Shown here: positions 52,408 to 60,822 of the stretch, one piece after another
Layout of the letters: each line of letters opens with the position of its first letter
Numbering within the stretch: the first letter of the stretch is position 1
Source of the DNA: Caulobacteraceae bacterium
GTDB lineage: Bacteria > Pseudomonadota > Alphaproteobacteria > Caulobacterales > Caulobacteraceae
Direction of reading: 5' to 3'
DNA: 64,000 bases
NCBI GenBank assembly: GCA_947475465.1
Contig: CANJLK010000001.1
Location: 124,001 to 188,000, forward strand
Notes under the pieces: model-generated
Told to the model about the DNA's origin: nothing
Databases searched by the model: none
What the model saw: the letters and a program-made list of their open reading frames with translations, nothing else
Program-made: the position numbers and the translations under genes

Positions 52408-53145
52408 TCAGGTTTTGGCGACCGCGGCTTCGCGTCCGAACAGCGCCTTGAGCGACGCGGCCTTTTCCGCGACCGAGATCTGACTGGTCTGGGCCGCGAA
52501 ATCTGCGCCCGCCGCCCGCCCGCGCTGGACGGCCGGCCGCGCGCCCACCCGATCGAGCCAATGCTTGATGTTGGGAAATTCGCCAATATCCAGCTTCATG
52601 AAGCTGTGGCCGATGACGAAGGGCCAGGTGGCCATGTCGGCGATGGAGTAGTCGCCGGCGATGAAATCGCGGCCTTCCAGCCGTTCGTTCAGCACCCCAT
52701 ACAGCCGCTTTACCTCGCGGTCGTAGCGGTCGCGGGCGTAGGTGAGCTGGTCGGGATTTTCAGCCAGCAGGGGCGCATAGATCAGAAAATGCCCAAGCTG
52801 GCCGGTCATCGGGCCAAGACCCGACAACTGCCACATCAGCCACTGCTCGACCTCGGCGCGCGCGCGCGGGTCCTCCGGATAGAACTGGCCGCTCTTGCGA
52901 CCCAGATAGAGCAGGATGGCGCCGCTCTCGAAGATCGAGATCGGCTTTCCATCCGGACCATCGGGATCGATGATGGCCGGCATCCGATGGTTGGGGCTCA
53001 GCTTGACGAAGTCTGGCCGGTGCTGATCGCCCGCGCGGATGTTCACGCTGGTGAGGGTGTAGGGAAAACCCATCTCCTCCAGCGCGATGGTCACCTTCCA
53101 GCCGTTGACCGTCGGAAAGAAGAAGACCTCTATCGGCGCGCTCAC
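52408..53145 (-). CDS. Glutathione S-transferase (YfcG/YghU-like)
   Basis: The start is GTG 53145 within the GTGA overlap with the upstream gene; the track's longer ORF reads antisense-like residues. The 245-residue protein has a thioredoxin-fold N-domain (FFFPTVNGWKVTIALEEMG, SPNHRMPAIID, ESGAILLYLG) and an all-helical C-domain (FIAGDYSIADMATWPFVIG). The pattern is that of nu-class GSTs with disulfide-reductase or glutathione-conjugate activity. It is the last gene of a coupled operon. Confidence 0.9.
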   Translation of the reverse strand: MSAPIEVFFFPTVNGWKVTIALEEMGFPYTLTSVNIRAGDQHRPDFVKLSPNHRMPAIIDPDGPDGKPISIFESGAILLYLGRKSGQFYPEDPRARAEVEQWLMWQLSGLGPMTGQLGHFLIYAPLLAENPDQLTYARDRYDREVKRLYGVLNERLEGRDFIAGDYSIADMATWPFVIGHSFMKLDIGEFPNIKHWLDRVGARPAVQRGRAAGADFAAQTSQISVAEKAASLKALFGREAAVAKT

Positions 53146-53576
53146 GTCGCCGCGAACCCGACCTTGGCCATGCCCGCCTGGGCGCTTTCGATATCCTGGT
53201 CGGGCATGCCGCCGCTGACGCCCACGCCGCCCACCAGGACGCCGTCGATCACCAAGGGGAAGCCGCCGCCGAAGACGACGACCCGCTCGCCTTGCGGAAT
53301 GCCGGTCATGAGGGGGCCGTTGTCCTTGATCATCGGATACCAGACGTCCGTGGCCAGGCCGAAGCCCGCCGCGGTGTAGGCCTTGTCGTGCGCCCACTTG
53401 ATCGCCAGCAGCGGCGCCCCGTCCATGCGCAGGAAGGCCTTCAGCACCCCGCCCGCGTCGCAGACCGAGATGGCCGCTGCCCGGCCGTTCTCGGCGGCAT
53501 GGGCGGCGATCGCGGCAACCAGGGCGTGGGCGGTGTCAGCGGAAACGGTTCCGCCCGGATAGCTTTTCGCAGTCAT
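53142..53576 (-). CDS. GlcG/HbpS-family heme-binding-like protein
   Basis: The ATG 53576 start (AAGGA upstream, ATGA overlap with the previous stop) gives 144 residues. It shows the family patterns ISVCDAGGVLKAFLRMDGAP, KWAHDKAYTAAGF and GGFPLVIDGVLVGGVGVSGG. Members bind heme or cobalamin in some species, and many are simply linked to catabolic operons. No signal peptide, so cytoplasmic. It sits between a PaaD-like protein and a GST. Confidence 0.88.
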   Translation of the reverse strand: MTAKSYPGGTVSADTAHALVAAIAAHAAENGRAAAISVCDAGGVLKAFLRMDGAPLLAIKWAHDKAYTAAGFGLATDVWYPMIKDNGPLMTGIPQGERVVVFGGGFPLVIDGVLVGGVGVSGGMPDQDIESAQAGMAKVGFAAT

Positions 53577-53974
53577 ACGGTTTCCTTGTTGGTTGCGCAG
53601 GTGGGGCAGGCCTGGGCGCATTTGGCGGCGATATTGGCCAGGCGCTTTTCCCGCCATTCGGCGATCTTGGCCAAGGCCTTTGGCGTCGCGTTGTCCTCGG
53701 TCCAGATGGCGTCGCCGCGAATCTGCACCTGGACATCGGTGACGCCCTCAACCGCGCCGGCGGCGATCTGGATGTCGCGCAGGATGTCGTAGGCGTAGGT
53801 GCAGGTCGGGTCGTCGAGCAGCAGGCGCACATGCGCCTCGCCGCCTTCGCCGACGGTGACGGCGTCGATCATCCCGAGTTCGCCGAAGCTCAGCCGGGTG
53901 CCGTTCAGGCGGCTGCAGGGATCGAGCACGTCGCCGACGGCGTGCTCGACCTGGGTTTGCAGGAGACTGGCCAT
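53573..53974 (-). CDS. MIP18/PaaD-like metal-sulfur cluster assembly protein
   Basis: The 133-residue protein has DUF59-like features (VLDPCSRLNGTRLSFGELGMID, DPTCTYAYDILRDIQIA) and a Cys-rich tail (AAKCAQACPTCATN). PaaD-type proteins help mature Fe-S clusters in oxygenases. The Cys tail is not typical of the basic domain and may bind metal. Coupled to the HbpS-like gene by a four-base overlap and 23 bases after the amidohydrolase. No oxygenase with a Fe-S cluster is adjacent, so the client is unknown. Confidence 0.75.
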   Translation of the reverse strand: MASLLQTQVEHAVGDVLDPCSRLNGTRLSFGELGMIDAVTVGEGGEAHVRLLLDDPTCTYAYDILRDIQIAAGAVEGVTDVQVQIRGDAIWTEDNATPKALAKIAEWREKRLANIAAKCAQACPTCATNKETV

Positions 53975-53997
53975 GGTCGGTTTCCCTCCCGTCCCGA

Positions 53998-55074
53998 TCA
54001 GGCCGCCAGGCCCTTGGCCATGCGGTCGCGGAAGTGGGTCCAGGGCGCGGCGAGACCCGCGGCCTGGCGCTGGGAAACTTCGTCGCCGGCGATCTTGGCC
54101 TTCAGGGCGGCGGAGTCGATGCCGTGCAGGCGCAGGAAGTTCTCGCCCATGATGCCGCGCAGGATTTCCGGCGTCATCTGCGGATAGCCGAAACCTTCGA
54201 CCAGGTCCTGCGGCATCTGGAAGTCGAAGAAGGCGTCGATGATCGGCTGCGGGTGGGTCAGGCAGCAGCCGCTGGCCCAGACGATGCGGTCGCCTGCCCC
54301 GTTCTGCAGCAGCTTGCCCATGAACTCGGCGAAGCGGCGGGGCGCCTTGAAGATCAGGCCGGAAGAGACCTCCAGGTTGAACCAGCAGTTGGGGATGCCG
54401 GCGAGCGCGACGGTCTCGTCCACGAAGGCGAAGCCGGAGTGGACGATCTCGAAGTTCATTTCCGGGAACACGGTGCAGGCTTCCGGCACGTCGGCCACGC
54501 CATAAGGATCGGGACGGACCGGGCCGAACGGGACGGCCTTGTGGACGGCGATGGTCTTGACGCCCAGCTTCAGGGCCTTCTCGATCATGTCGTAGCCGAA
54601 CTTCGGGTCGTCGAGGCGCTGGTCGTAGGTCTTGCCGTTGTGGAAGCGGGCCGCATAGATTTTGAGGCCGTTCACGCCGCGGTCGACCAGCTCTTCCATT
54701 TCATAGACGGCGGTCGCCGGATCGTAGGGGTTGATCGCGCCGTAGATCATGGTGCGTTCCGGGAAGCGCGCCTTCATGGCGAAGCCCTTCTCGGTGTCGC
54801 AGTGGCCGTCCTTGAAGAAGTCCCAGATCGGCGTGCCGTGGTGGCAGGCGATGTCCACCTGGGATTCGTAGAAGATGGATTCCGCGACTTCGTCGCTCGA
54901 CCAGTCGCGCAGGAATTCGTCGCGGGTCAGGGTGGTCGCTTCGTCGCGGCACAGGAAGCCGTGGAAGCCCGCGCCGGCCTCGCAGGCGAGCGCCGATGTC
55001 GGCTGCGCCCAGTTGGACTTGGCCCAATTGTAACCGTGCACAATCGAGTCCACGATGAGCATATCGTTCTTCAT
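53998..55074 (-). CDS. Amidohydrolase-superfamily protein with altered metal-site motifs
   Basis: A 358-residue protein with a strong ribosome site (GCAGGAGGA). It is an amidohydrolase-2-like barrel with GLKIYAARFHNG, AVHKAVPFGP and EIVHSGFAF on successive strands. The N-terminal HxH is reduced to VDSIVHGYN, and the final GSDyP loop reads WASGCCLTHP, so the catalytic Asp position appears lost. It may be a metal-independent decarboxylase or lyase, or use other ligands. First gene of the minus operon with PaaD-like, HbpS-like and GST genes. Confidence 0.78.
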   Translation of the reverse strand: MKNDMLIVDSIVHGYNWAKSNWAQPTSALACEAGAGFHGFLCRDEATTLTRDEFLRDWSSDEVAESIFYESQVDIACHHGTPIWDFFKDGHCDTEKGFAMKARFPERTMIYGAINPYDPATAVYEMEELVDRGVNGLKIYAARFHNGKTYDQRLDDPKFGYDMIEKALKLGVKTIAVHKAVPFGPVRPDPYGVADVPEACTVFPEMNFEIVHSGFAFVDETVALAGIPNCWFNLEVSSGLIFKAPRRFAEFMGKLLQNGAGDRIVWASGCCLTHPQPIIDAFFDFQMPQDLVEGFGYPQMTPEILRGIMGENFLRLHGIDSAALKAKIAGDEVSQRQAAGLAAPWTHFRDRMAKGLAA

Positions 55075-55222
55075 GCCGTCCTCCTGCGGGACCTGCGGAT
55101 GCGCAGGGTCCGTGCGTTGCCTCCGGAGGTGGAACAGGACGGGTCAATCCCTGACCTCGTTTCCCCACCCCGTTCTGTCGTGGACCCGTCTCTTGGCGAT
55201 CCTGCGACCCTGGCACTGTGGT

Positions 55223-55233
55223 TTGTCCGACAA
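55223..55233. promoter_or_regulatory. TTGTCCGACAA operator candidate (amidohydrolase/thiolase promoter)
   Basis: A perfect 11-base odd palindrome in the 248-base gap between divergent operons. On the minus strand a TTGACA (55242-55237) stands just before it, so the site would lie in the promoter spacer and a bound repressor would block transcription of the amidohydrolase operon. It fits the FadR-subfamily layout GT-M-N-K-AC. Confidence 0.55.
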
Positions 55234-55322
55234 CTTTGTCAACTCAACAGTCGTCCAGGCGCTAGCTCTGCGCACAGAAACATGTCTAATCGCGGCAACC
55301 AAAAGACCGCCGGGGAGGTGGA

Positions 55323-56792
55323 ATGACCAAGCTATCGCCGCGCACGCCGGTCCTCGTGGGGATCGGCGCCGTCACCCAGCGCGAGGAGGACCCGGCCCGC
55401 GCGCTGGAGCCGGTCGCCCTTATGATCGAAGCCGCCCGCCAGGCCGGAGCCAGCGCCGGGTCGCCAGACCTGCTCAAATCCGTCGAACGGATCTACGTGC
55501 CCAAGGGACGCTGGGACTATGGCAACCCCGCGGGCCTCATCGCCAACGCGCTGGGCGCCAGCCGCGCAGCCACGGTCCTGGCCAAGGTCGGCGTCCTGCA
55601 GCAGGGCCTGATCGGCGACGCCTGCGCCCGCATCGCCGAGGGCGAGGTTGACGTGGCCCTGGTCGCTGGGGGCGAGGCTGGCTACCGCCTTCTGCGCCAG
55701 AAGATCACCGGCGTGTCCGCGCCAGATCTGACCGACGAAGGGGAGCCCGACGCCCTGATGTCGCCCAAGAGCGAACTGCGTCACCCGGCCGAACTGGCCG
55801 CGGGACTGCAGATGCCGGTCGGCCTCTACGCCATGATCGAGACCGCCTATCGCGCGGTCCAGGGGATGACGCTCCAGGCGCGGATGGACCAGATCGGTCG
55901 GCTCTACAGTCGTTTCAGCGAGATCGCGGCCGACAACCCCGGCGCCTGGGAGCGCAAGGCGTTCGAGCCGCAGGACCTGCAGGTTGGGCCGCGCAATCCC
56001 ATGCAGGCGTTCCCCTACACGAAGCGCCACTGCTCGTCCTGGAGCGTCGACCAGGCCTCGGCCCTGCTGTTCTGCTCGCTGGAGAAGGCGCAGGCGCTAG
56101 GCCTTCCGGAAGCTGGCTGGATCTATCCCCTGGTCAGCTCGGAGTCGAACAGCATGACCCCGGTTTCGGCGCGGGTGCGGGTGGACGAATGCCCCGGCGC
56201 GCGGATCGCCGGCCTGGCGGCTCTGGACCACGCCGGGATCGCGGCCGCCGACCTGGACCTGGTCGAACTCTACAGCTGCTTCCCGATCGCGGTGGACACC
56301 TACGCCACGGCGCTTGGCCTGTCGTCCGAGCGGGACCTGACGGTGACCGGCGGCATGCCGTTTTCCGGCGGGCCGTACAATAACTACGTCCTGCAATCGA
56401 CGGCCCGGATGGCTGAACTTCTGCGGCAGGGCCGGGGACGGACGGGCCTCGTCTCCTCCGTGTCCGGCGTGCTGACCAAACAGGGGTTCGGGGTCTGGTC
56501 GACGCGGCCGGGCGAGCGGCCATATCGGTCCATCGACGTGACGGATCAGGTCGAGGCGCAATGCCGTCGGCTGGACGTGGTCACCGATTACACGGGCGAT
56601 GGGCGGATCGTCAGCTACACCGTCACCTACGACCGCGAGCGACCGCCACGCGGCGTCGTCATCGTCGATACGGCCGGCGGGCAGCGCACTGTGGGCCGGT
56701 CCGATGATGCGGCCGTGGTGGCCCAGCTGGAGGCCGGCGAACTGCACGGCCGTCCGGTGCGCCTGTCGCAGGCGGTCTTCGATTTCCAATAG
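55323..56792 (+). CDS. Thiolase-like protein (TLP1 type) without nucleophilic Cys
   Basis: The 489-residue protein has a thiolase fold: PVLVGIGAVTQREED at the start, DLVELYSCFPIAV and GGMPFSGGPYNNY in the C-half. A ~75-residue additional C-terminal beta domain (VTDYTGDGRIVSYTVTY) is typical of type 1 thiolase-like proteins. The segment expected to carry the nucleophile reads KVGVLQQGLIGDAC, with no Cys at the usual place. GGGGAGGT before the ATG is a near-consensus site. First gene of the + CoA operon. Confidence 0.85.
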   Translation: MTKLSPRTPVLVGIGAVTQREEDPARALEPVALMIEAARQAGASAGSPDLLKSVERIYVPKGRWDYGNPAGLIANALGASRAATVLAKVGVLQQGLIGDACARIAEGEVDVALVAGGEAGYRLLRQKITGVSAPDLTDEGEPDALMSPKSELRHPAELAAGLQMPVGLYAMIETAYRAVQGMTLQARMDQIGRLYSRFSEIAADNPGAWERKAFEPQDLQVGPRNPMQAFPYTKRHCSSWSVDQASALLFCSLEKAQALGLPEAGWIYPLVSSESNSMTPVSARVRVDECPGARIAGLAALDHAGIAAADLDLVELYSCFPIAVDTYATALGLSSERDLTVTGGMPFSGGPYNNYVLQSTARMAELLRQGRGRTGLVSSVSGVLTKQGFGVWSTRPGERPYRSIDVTDQVEAQCRRLDVVTDYTGDGRIVSYTVTYDRERPPRGVVIVDTAGGQRTVGRSDDAAVVAQLEAGELHGRPVRLSQAVFDFQ

Positions 56793-56846
56793 AAGATAGA
56801 GGAAGGGCGACGGGCCCGTGGTCCGCGCCCAGGAGAGGATGTTCGA

Positions 56847-57695
56847 ATGAGCCTTGGCGAAACCGCGCACGCGTCCGATCAGGTCCAGCGCATGGACGAT
56901 GTCTGCGCCCTGTCGATGGTCCACAGGATCGCGGCCATGCTCGACCTCGACACCGGCAAGTATGCGGAGGGCGATGCCCTGCCGCACGGCTGGCACGTGG
57001 GCCTGTTCGGCATCCACACCCGCGATTCCGAGCTGCGGCCGGACGGTGTGGCCGGCTTCGGCGTGCAGCTGCCGGACGTCGGTCTGCCGCGGGTGGTGAT
57101 GGGCGGACGGCGCACCCAGTTCCTGGGCGAAATCCCCATCGGGGCGCCGGTGACGCGGTTCACGCGCGTTGAATCGGTGACGCCCAAGGAGGGCCGGACC
57201 GGCCGCATCGCCATCGCCTCGGTTGTGCACCACATCTTCGCGAGCGACCCGGCCAACCCGGTGATCATCGAGCACCAGGACTATGTGTTCCGCGAAGCCG
57301 CCGACAAGGCCGCGTCGGCCTCTGCCGCCCCGACCGCCGCGCCGCAGCCGACGGAGGCGCCCATTGTCCATGAGCGGACACCCAACGAAATCATGCTGTT
57401 CCGCTATTGCGCCATCCAGGCCAATCCCCATCGCATCCACTACGACTATCCCTATGCGACGGGGGTGGAAGGCTACCGCGCGCTGATCGTCAACGGCGGC
57501 CTGGCGGCGCTGCTTCTCACCGAGACCTTCCGCGCCGAGGCCGGCCGCGAGCCCGCCGTGGTCAGCAGCCGCAACAACGGCCTGCTTTACTGCAACGAGG
57601 TGATCCGCCTGAAGGCCCAGCCGGGCGACCCGGCCTGGCGCCTTTGGGCCGAAGACGAAACCGGCCGCCGCGCCGTTGAGGCGACCATCGAATGA
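56847..57695 (+). CDS. HTD2-like (FAS1-type dehydratase / MaoC-fold) hydratase
   Basis: A 282-residue two-hot-dog protein: an N-terminal FAS1-like half (GRRTQFLGEIPIGAPVTR), an Ala/Pro linker near 160, and a C-terminal half with ANPHRIHYDYPYATGVEGYRALIVNGGL, the catalytic Asp/His-region pattern of mesaconyl-CoA hydratase and HTD2 enzymes. It hydrates or dehydrates enoyl-CoA thioesters. Its stop overlaps the CoA-transferase ATG as ATGA. Confidence 0.88.
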   Translation: MSLGETAHASDQVQRMDDVCALSMVHRIAAMLDLDTGKYAEGDALPHGWHVGLFGIHTRDSELRPDGVAGFGVQLPDVGLPRVVMGGRRTQFLGEIPIGAPVTRFTRVESVTPKEGRTGRIAIASVVHHIFASDPANPVIIEHQDYVFREAADKAASASAAPTAAPQPTEAPIVHERTPNEIMLFRYCAIQANPHRIHYDYPYATGVEGYRALIVNGGLAALLLTETFRAEAGREPAVVSSRNNGLLYCNEVIRLKAQPGDPAWRLWAEDETGRRAVEATIE

Positions 57696-58909
57696 CCGCC
57701 CAGATGCTTGCCGGGTTGCGGGTGCTCGACCTCACCACCATCGTGGTTGGGCCGGCCGCGACTCTGCGCCTGGCCGACTACGGCGCCGAGGTGATCAAGA
57801 TCGAGGCCATCGAGGGCGATCTCTACCGCGTGCTGGGCGGTCCCTCGCCGACCGGGGCGCATTCCGGCGGCTACCTGCACTTCAACCGCGGCAAGCGGAC
57901 CGTGGGCCTCGACCTCAAGCGCCCGGAAGCGCGCGAGGCGCTCTCCAAGATCATCGAAGGTTGCGACGTGGTCGTGGCCAACATGCGGCTGAAGGCGCTT
58001 GAGCGGCTTGGCCTCGACGCGGCGACCCTGCTGGCGCGTCACCCCACCTTGATCCACTGCACCATCACCGGCTTCGGACCGGGCGGGCCCTACCGGGGCG
58101 CGCCGGGCTACGACAGCGTCTTTCAGGGCGTTTCCGGCATCGCGGCGACCTTCACCGCCCGTGACGGGGCGCCGGCCTATGTGCCGCTGGTGCTGTGCGA
58201 CCATCTCGTCGGTGAGATCACCGCGGGCGCCATCATGGCTGCCCTATTGAGCCGGCACCGCACCGGCAAGGGCTCGACCATCGAGGTGCCGATGCACGAG
58301 ACGGTCGCGGCGTTCGTGCTGAATCAGCACCTGGGTCCCTCGACCTTTGAACCGCCGCTCGGACCGCCGGGGGACCGGCGGACACTTAGTCCGCAGAGCC
58401 GTCCGGCCCAGACCGCCGACGGCTGGATTTCGCTGACCCTGAACACGGATGCCCAGATGAAGGGCTTTCTGACCGCCATCGGACGCCAGGACATCGGCGA
58501 GGATCCGCGCTTCCGCACCGTGGCCGACCGGTTCCGCAACGCCGACCAATGGCTGGCCGTCCGCAACAACCATCTGATGGCCCACACAACAGCCGAGTGG
58601 CTGGAGCTGTTCGCCGAAAACGATGTCCCGGCCATGCCCTGCCACACCCTGGAGAGCCTGCTGGAGGACCCGCACCTCACGGCGGCGGGGCTTTTCGGAA
58701 ACCAGGAGCATCCCACGGAGGGGCCCATCCGCTCGATGCGCTCGACGGTCGCGGTGGACGGCGCCTTCGCCGAGCCGGGGCGGCCCGCCCCGCCGGTGGG
58801 CTGGGACACCCGCGACGTTCTCCTGGAAGCGGGCCTCAGTCCGGCCCAGGTCGAAGCCCTGCTGGCCAGCGGGGCCGGTGTCGGCCGCGCGGCGGCCGCC
58901 AACACTTAG
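57692..58909 (+). CDS. Class III CoA-transferase (CaiB/BaiF), paralogue 1
   Basis: The 405-residue enzyme begins within the previous stop. Patterns LAGLRVLDLTTIVVGPAATLRLADYGAEVIKIE, FNRGKRTVGLDLK, GFGPGGPY and PLVLCDHLVGEITAG (with the catalytic Asp) define the family, which moves CoA between acyl-CoA and a free acid. It activates or recycles CoA for the substrate of this operon. A second member follows at 60823. Confidence 0.95.
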   Translation: MTAQMLAGLRVLDLTTIVVGPAATLRLADYGAEVIKIEAIEGDLYRVLGGPSPTGAHSGGYLHFNRGKRTVGLDLKRPEAREALSKIIEGCDVVVANMRLKALERLGLDAATLLARHPTLIHCTITGFGPGGPYRGAPGYDSVFQGVSGIAATFTARDGAPAYVPLVLCDHLVGEITAGAIMAALLSRHRTGKGSTIEVPMHETVAAFVLNQHLGPSTFEPPLGPPGDRRTLSPQSRPAQTADGWISLTLNTDAQMKGFLTAIGRQDIGEDPRFRTVADRFRNADQWLAVRNNHLMAHTTAEWLELFAENDVPAMPCHTLESLLEDPHLTAAGLFGNQEHPTEGPIRSMRSTVAVDGAFAEPGRPAPPVGWDTRDVLLEAGLSPAQVEALLASGAGVGRAAAANT

Positions 58910-58931
58910 ATTTCATCGGAGGAAGTTCGCC

Positions 58932-59657
58932 ATGCTGCGACTCTACTACATTCCCGGCGCCTGCTCGATCGCCCCGCACATCGCCCTTGAGGAATCCGGC
59001 GCGGACTTCGAGACCGTGGCCATCGACTTCGCGGCCGGCGACCACCGCAAGCCCGAGTTCCTGAAGCTCAATCCCAAGGCCTTCGTCGCCGTCCTGGTCA
59101 CCGACCGCGGCGCCATCAGCGAGAATGCGGCGATCCTCTCTTACGTCGCCCAGGCCTATCCGGAGGCCAAGCTGGCGCCCACCGATCCGTTCGAGTTCGC
59201 CCAGATGCAGGCCTTCAACATCTTCCTGGCCTCGGCGGTCCACGTCACCTACCGGCACCTTTCGCGCCCCACCCTGTTCTGCGACGGCGAGGAGGGCGCG
59301 CGCCTCCTTGCGGCCAAGGTCCCGGAGATGGTGCACCGCTACTTCGGCCTGATCGAGGATCAGCTTTCGGACGGCCGCGAGTGGATCCACGGCGACAAGT
59401 ACACGGTCTCCGATCCGTACCTCTTCATCTACACGAGCTACCTGCAGCGCGGCGATCGCGGGGACGCCGACCGCTTCCCCCTGGCGCGGGCGCACCGCGA
59501 ACGGGTGCTGGCCAGGCCCGCCGTGCAGCGGGTGATCGAACGGGAGGGCAAGGGCGATCCGGCCAAGCCGCGGCAGATGATCGTCGCCGACTGGGACGCA
59601 GGCCAGACCCCGGCCGACGGGGCGGTGGCTGCGTCCGCTCCGATGTCCGAGTGCTAG
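58932..59657 (+). CDS. Glutathione S-transferase, beta-class-like
   Basis: Start ATG 58932 follows GGAGGAAG at the end of the CoA-transferase. The 241-residue protein has the beta-class N-terminus LYYIPGACSIAPHIALEE with the Cys used in bacterial beta GSTs, then NPKAFVAVLV and SENAAILSYVAQ, and a C-terminal helical domain with KYTVSDPYLFIY. It could act as an etherase, isomerase or dehalogenase. It is not closely related to the GST at 52408. Confidence 0.9.
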   Translation: MLRLYYIPGACSIAPHIALEESGADFETVAIDFAAGDHRKPEFLKLNPKAFVAVLVTDRGAISENAAILSYVAQAYPEAKLAPTDPFEFAQMQAFNIFLASAVHVTYRHLSRPTLFCDGEEGARLLAAKVPEMVHRYFGLIEDQLSDGREWIHGDKYTVSDPYLFIYTSYLQRGDRGDADRFPLARAHRERVLARPAVQRVIEREGKGDPAKPRQMIVADWDAGQTPADGAVAASAPMSEC

Positions 59658-59699
59658 GCTAGCCCGGCGCGGCGCGCGCCGCGCAGACTGGAGCCTTCC

Positions 59700-60257
59700 A
59701 TGGCGGACCAGGATATCCTGAAGCGTCTGAGCGACCTGGAAGACATCAGGCAGCTGAAGGCGCGCTACTGCCGCTATCTGGACCTGCGGCAGTGGGCGGA
59801 ATGGCGCGCCCTGTTCACCGATGACGCCGATTGTTCCTCACCGGGCGTTCGCGCCGCGCTGGGCGAGGGCTTTGGCGGCGGCGTCGACGACTTCGTGACC
59901 TACGTCAAGGAAACACAGGATGCGCGCGACCAGGCCTATGGCAGGGCCGCCGCGAGTGGCGCCTCGGCGCCGGTCCTGACCGGCATCCATCATGTGCATG
60001 CGCCCGAGATCGAATTCACCGGTCCGGACAAGGCCCGCGCCATCTGGCGGCTATCGACGCTGCATCCCCCGTCCGTTGCGCGACCGGGCGCGGGCTCGGT
60101 GGTGTTCGGCTATGGGCTCTATTACGACGAATGCCGCCGCGAGGCGCAGGGCTGGAAATTCACCAGCGTGAAGCTCGTGCTCCTGCGCGAGGACGAGGTT
60201 CCCAGCGAGGTGCATTTCCGTCTGCGCGACGAATTGCAGATCCCGTGGACGTTCTAG
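59700..60257 (+). CDS. NTF2-like (SnoaL-type) protein
   Basis: The 185-residue protein has the same opening as the gene at 50022 (LSDLEDIRQLKARYCRYLDLRQWAEWRALFTDDA) and the HHVHAPEIEFTGPDKARAIW strand set, ending with a short acidic tail. The NTF2 pocket residues are consistent with a dehydratase, isomerase or epoxide-hydrolase role. GGAGCC precedes the ATG. Likely co-transcribed with the GST 42 bases upstream. Confidence 0.82.
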   Translation: MADQDILKRLSDLEDIRQLKARYCRYLDLRQWAEWRALFTDDADCSSPGVRAALGEGFGGGVDDFVTYVKETQDARDQAYGRAAASGASAPVLTGIHHVHAPEIEFTGPDKARAIWRLSTLHPPSVARPGAGSVVFGYGLYYDECRREAQGWKFTSVKLVLLREDEVPSEVHFRLRDELQIPWTF

Positions 60258-60274
60258 GGAAACCGGCCGCCCCG

Positions 60275-60742
60275 TCAGGGGCGCAGCCGGATCAGCCGCA
60301 GCGGCGCATAGGACAGAACGACTTCGCCATTCTGGTTTTTGACGTCGTTGCGGGTGCGCACCAGACCGCGGTTCCCGGCCGAGGTGAGCCGCGCCTCGAT
60401 GACCTCGCAATGGACCTTGATGGTGTCGCCCACGAACATCGGCCGCTTCACGTCATAGGTCATGCTGAGGAACGCCTGGCCGGTCACCTCCATGGACGGA
60501 TGGATCAGGCCCTCGGCGAAGCAGAACACCATGCCGGCGGGAACGGGCCGGCCGGGAATCGCCCGGTGCTCGGTGTCGTGAGTGTTCACGAACAGCTCCT
60601 CGGTGAACCAGGTGAGGTTCACGAAGGCGTTGAGATCGGCTTCCGACAAGGTGCGGCCCTTGGTGTGGAAGCGGAAACCCAGCGGCATCTCCTCGAAGTA
60701 GAAGCCATGGCCCAGCATCTGGCTTTCGGCGGTGTCGGTCAT
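60275..60742 (-). CDS. MaoC-family (hot-dog) dehydratase/hydratase
   Basis: I start at ATG 60742 (GGGGGAGAG upstream); the 155-residue product has the MaoC pattern: FYFEEMPLGFRFHTKGRTLSEADLNAFVNLT, IPGRPVPAGMVFCFAEGL and FVGDTIKVHCEVIEARLT. It is on the opposite strand to the operon and diverges from the second CoA-transferase. It probably hydrates or dehydrates an enoyl-CoA in the same degradation. Confidence 0.9.
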   Translation of the reverse strand: MTDTAESQMLGHGFYFEEMPLGFRFHTKGRTLSEADLNAFVNLTWFTEELFVNTHDTEHRAIPGRPVPAGMVFCFAEGLIHPSMEVTGQAFLSMTYDVKRPMFVGDTIKVHCEVIEARLTSAGNRGLVRTRNDVKNQNGEVVLSYAPLRLIRLRP

Positions 60743-60822
60743 GGTCTCTCCCCCGTTCCTGGAATTTGTCATCCCGCGAGCGACTACCTACAACGCAGGC
60801 CCCACGCCATGGAAACCCGTTC

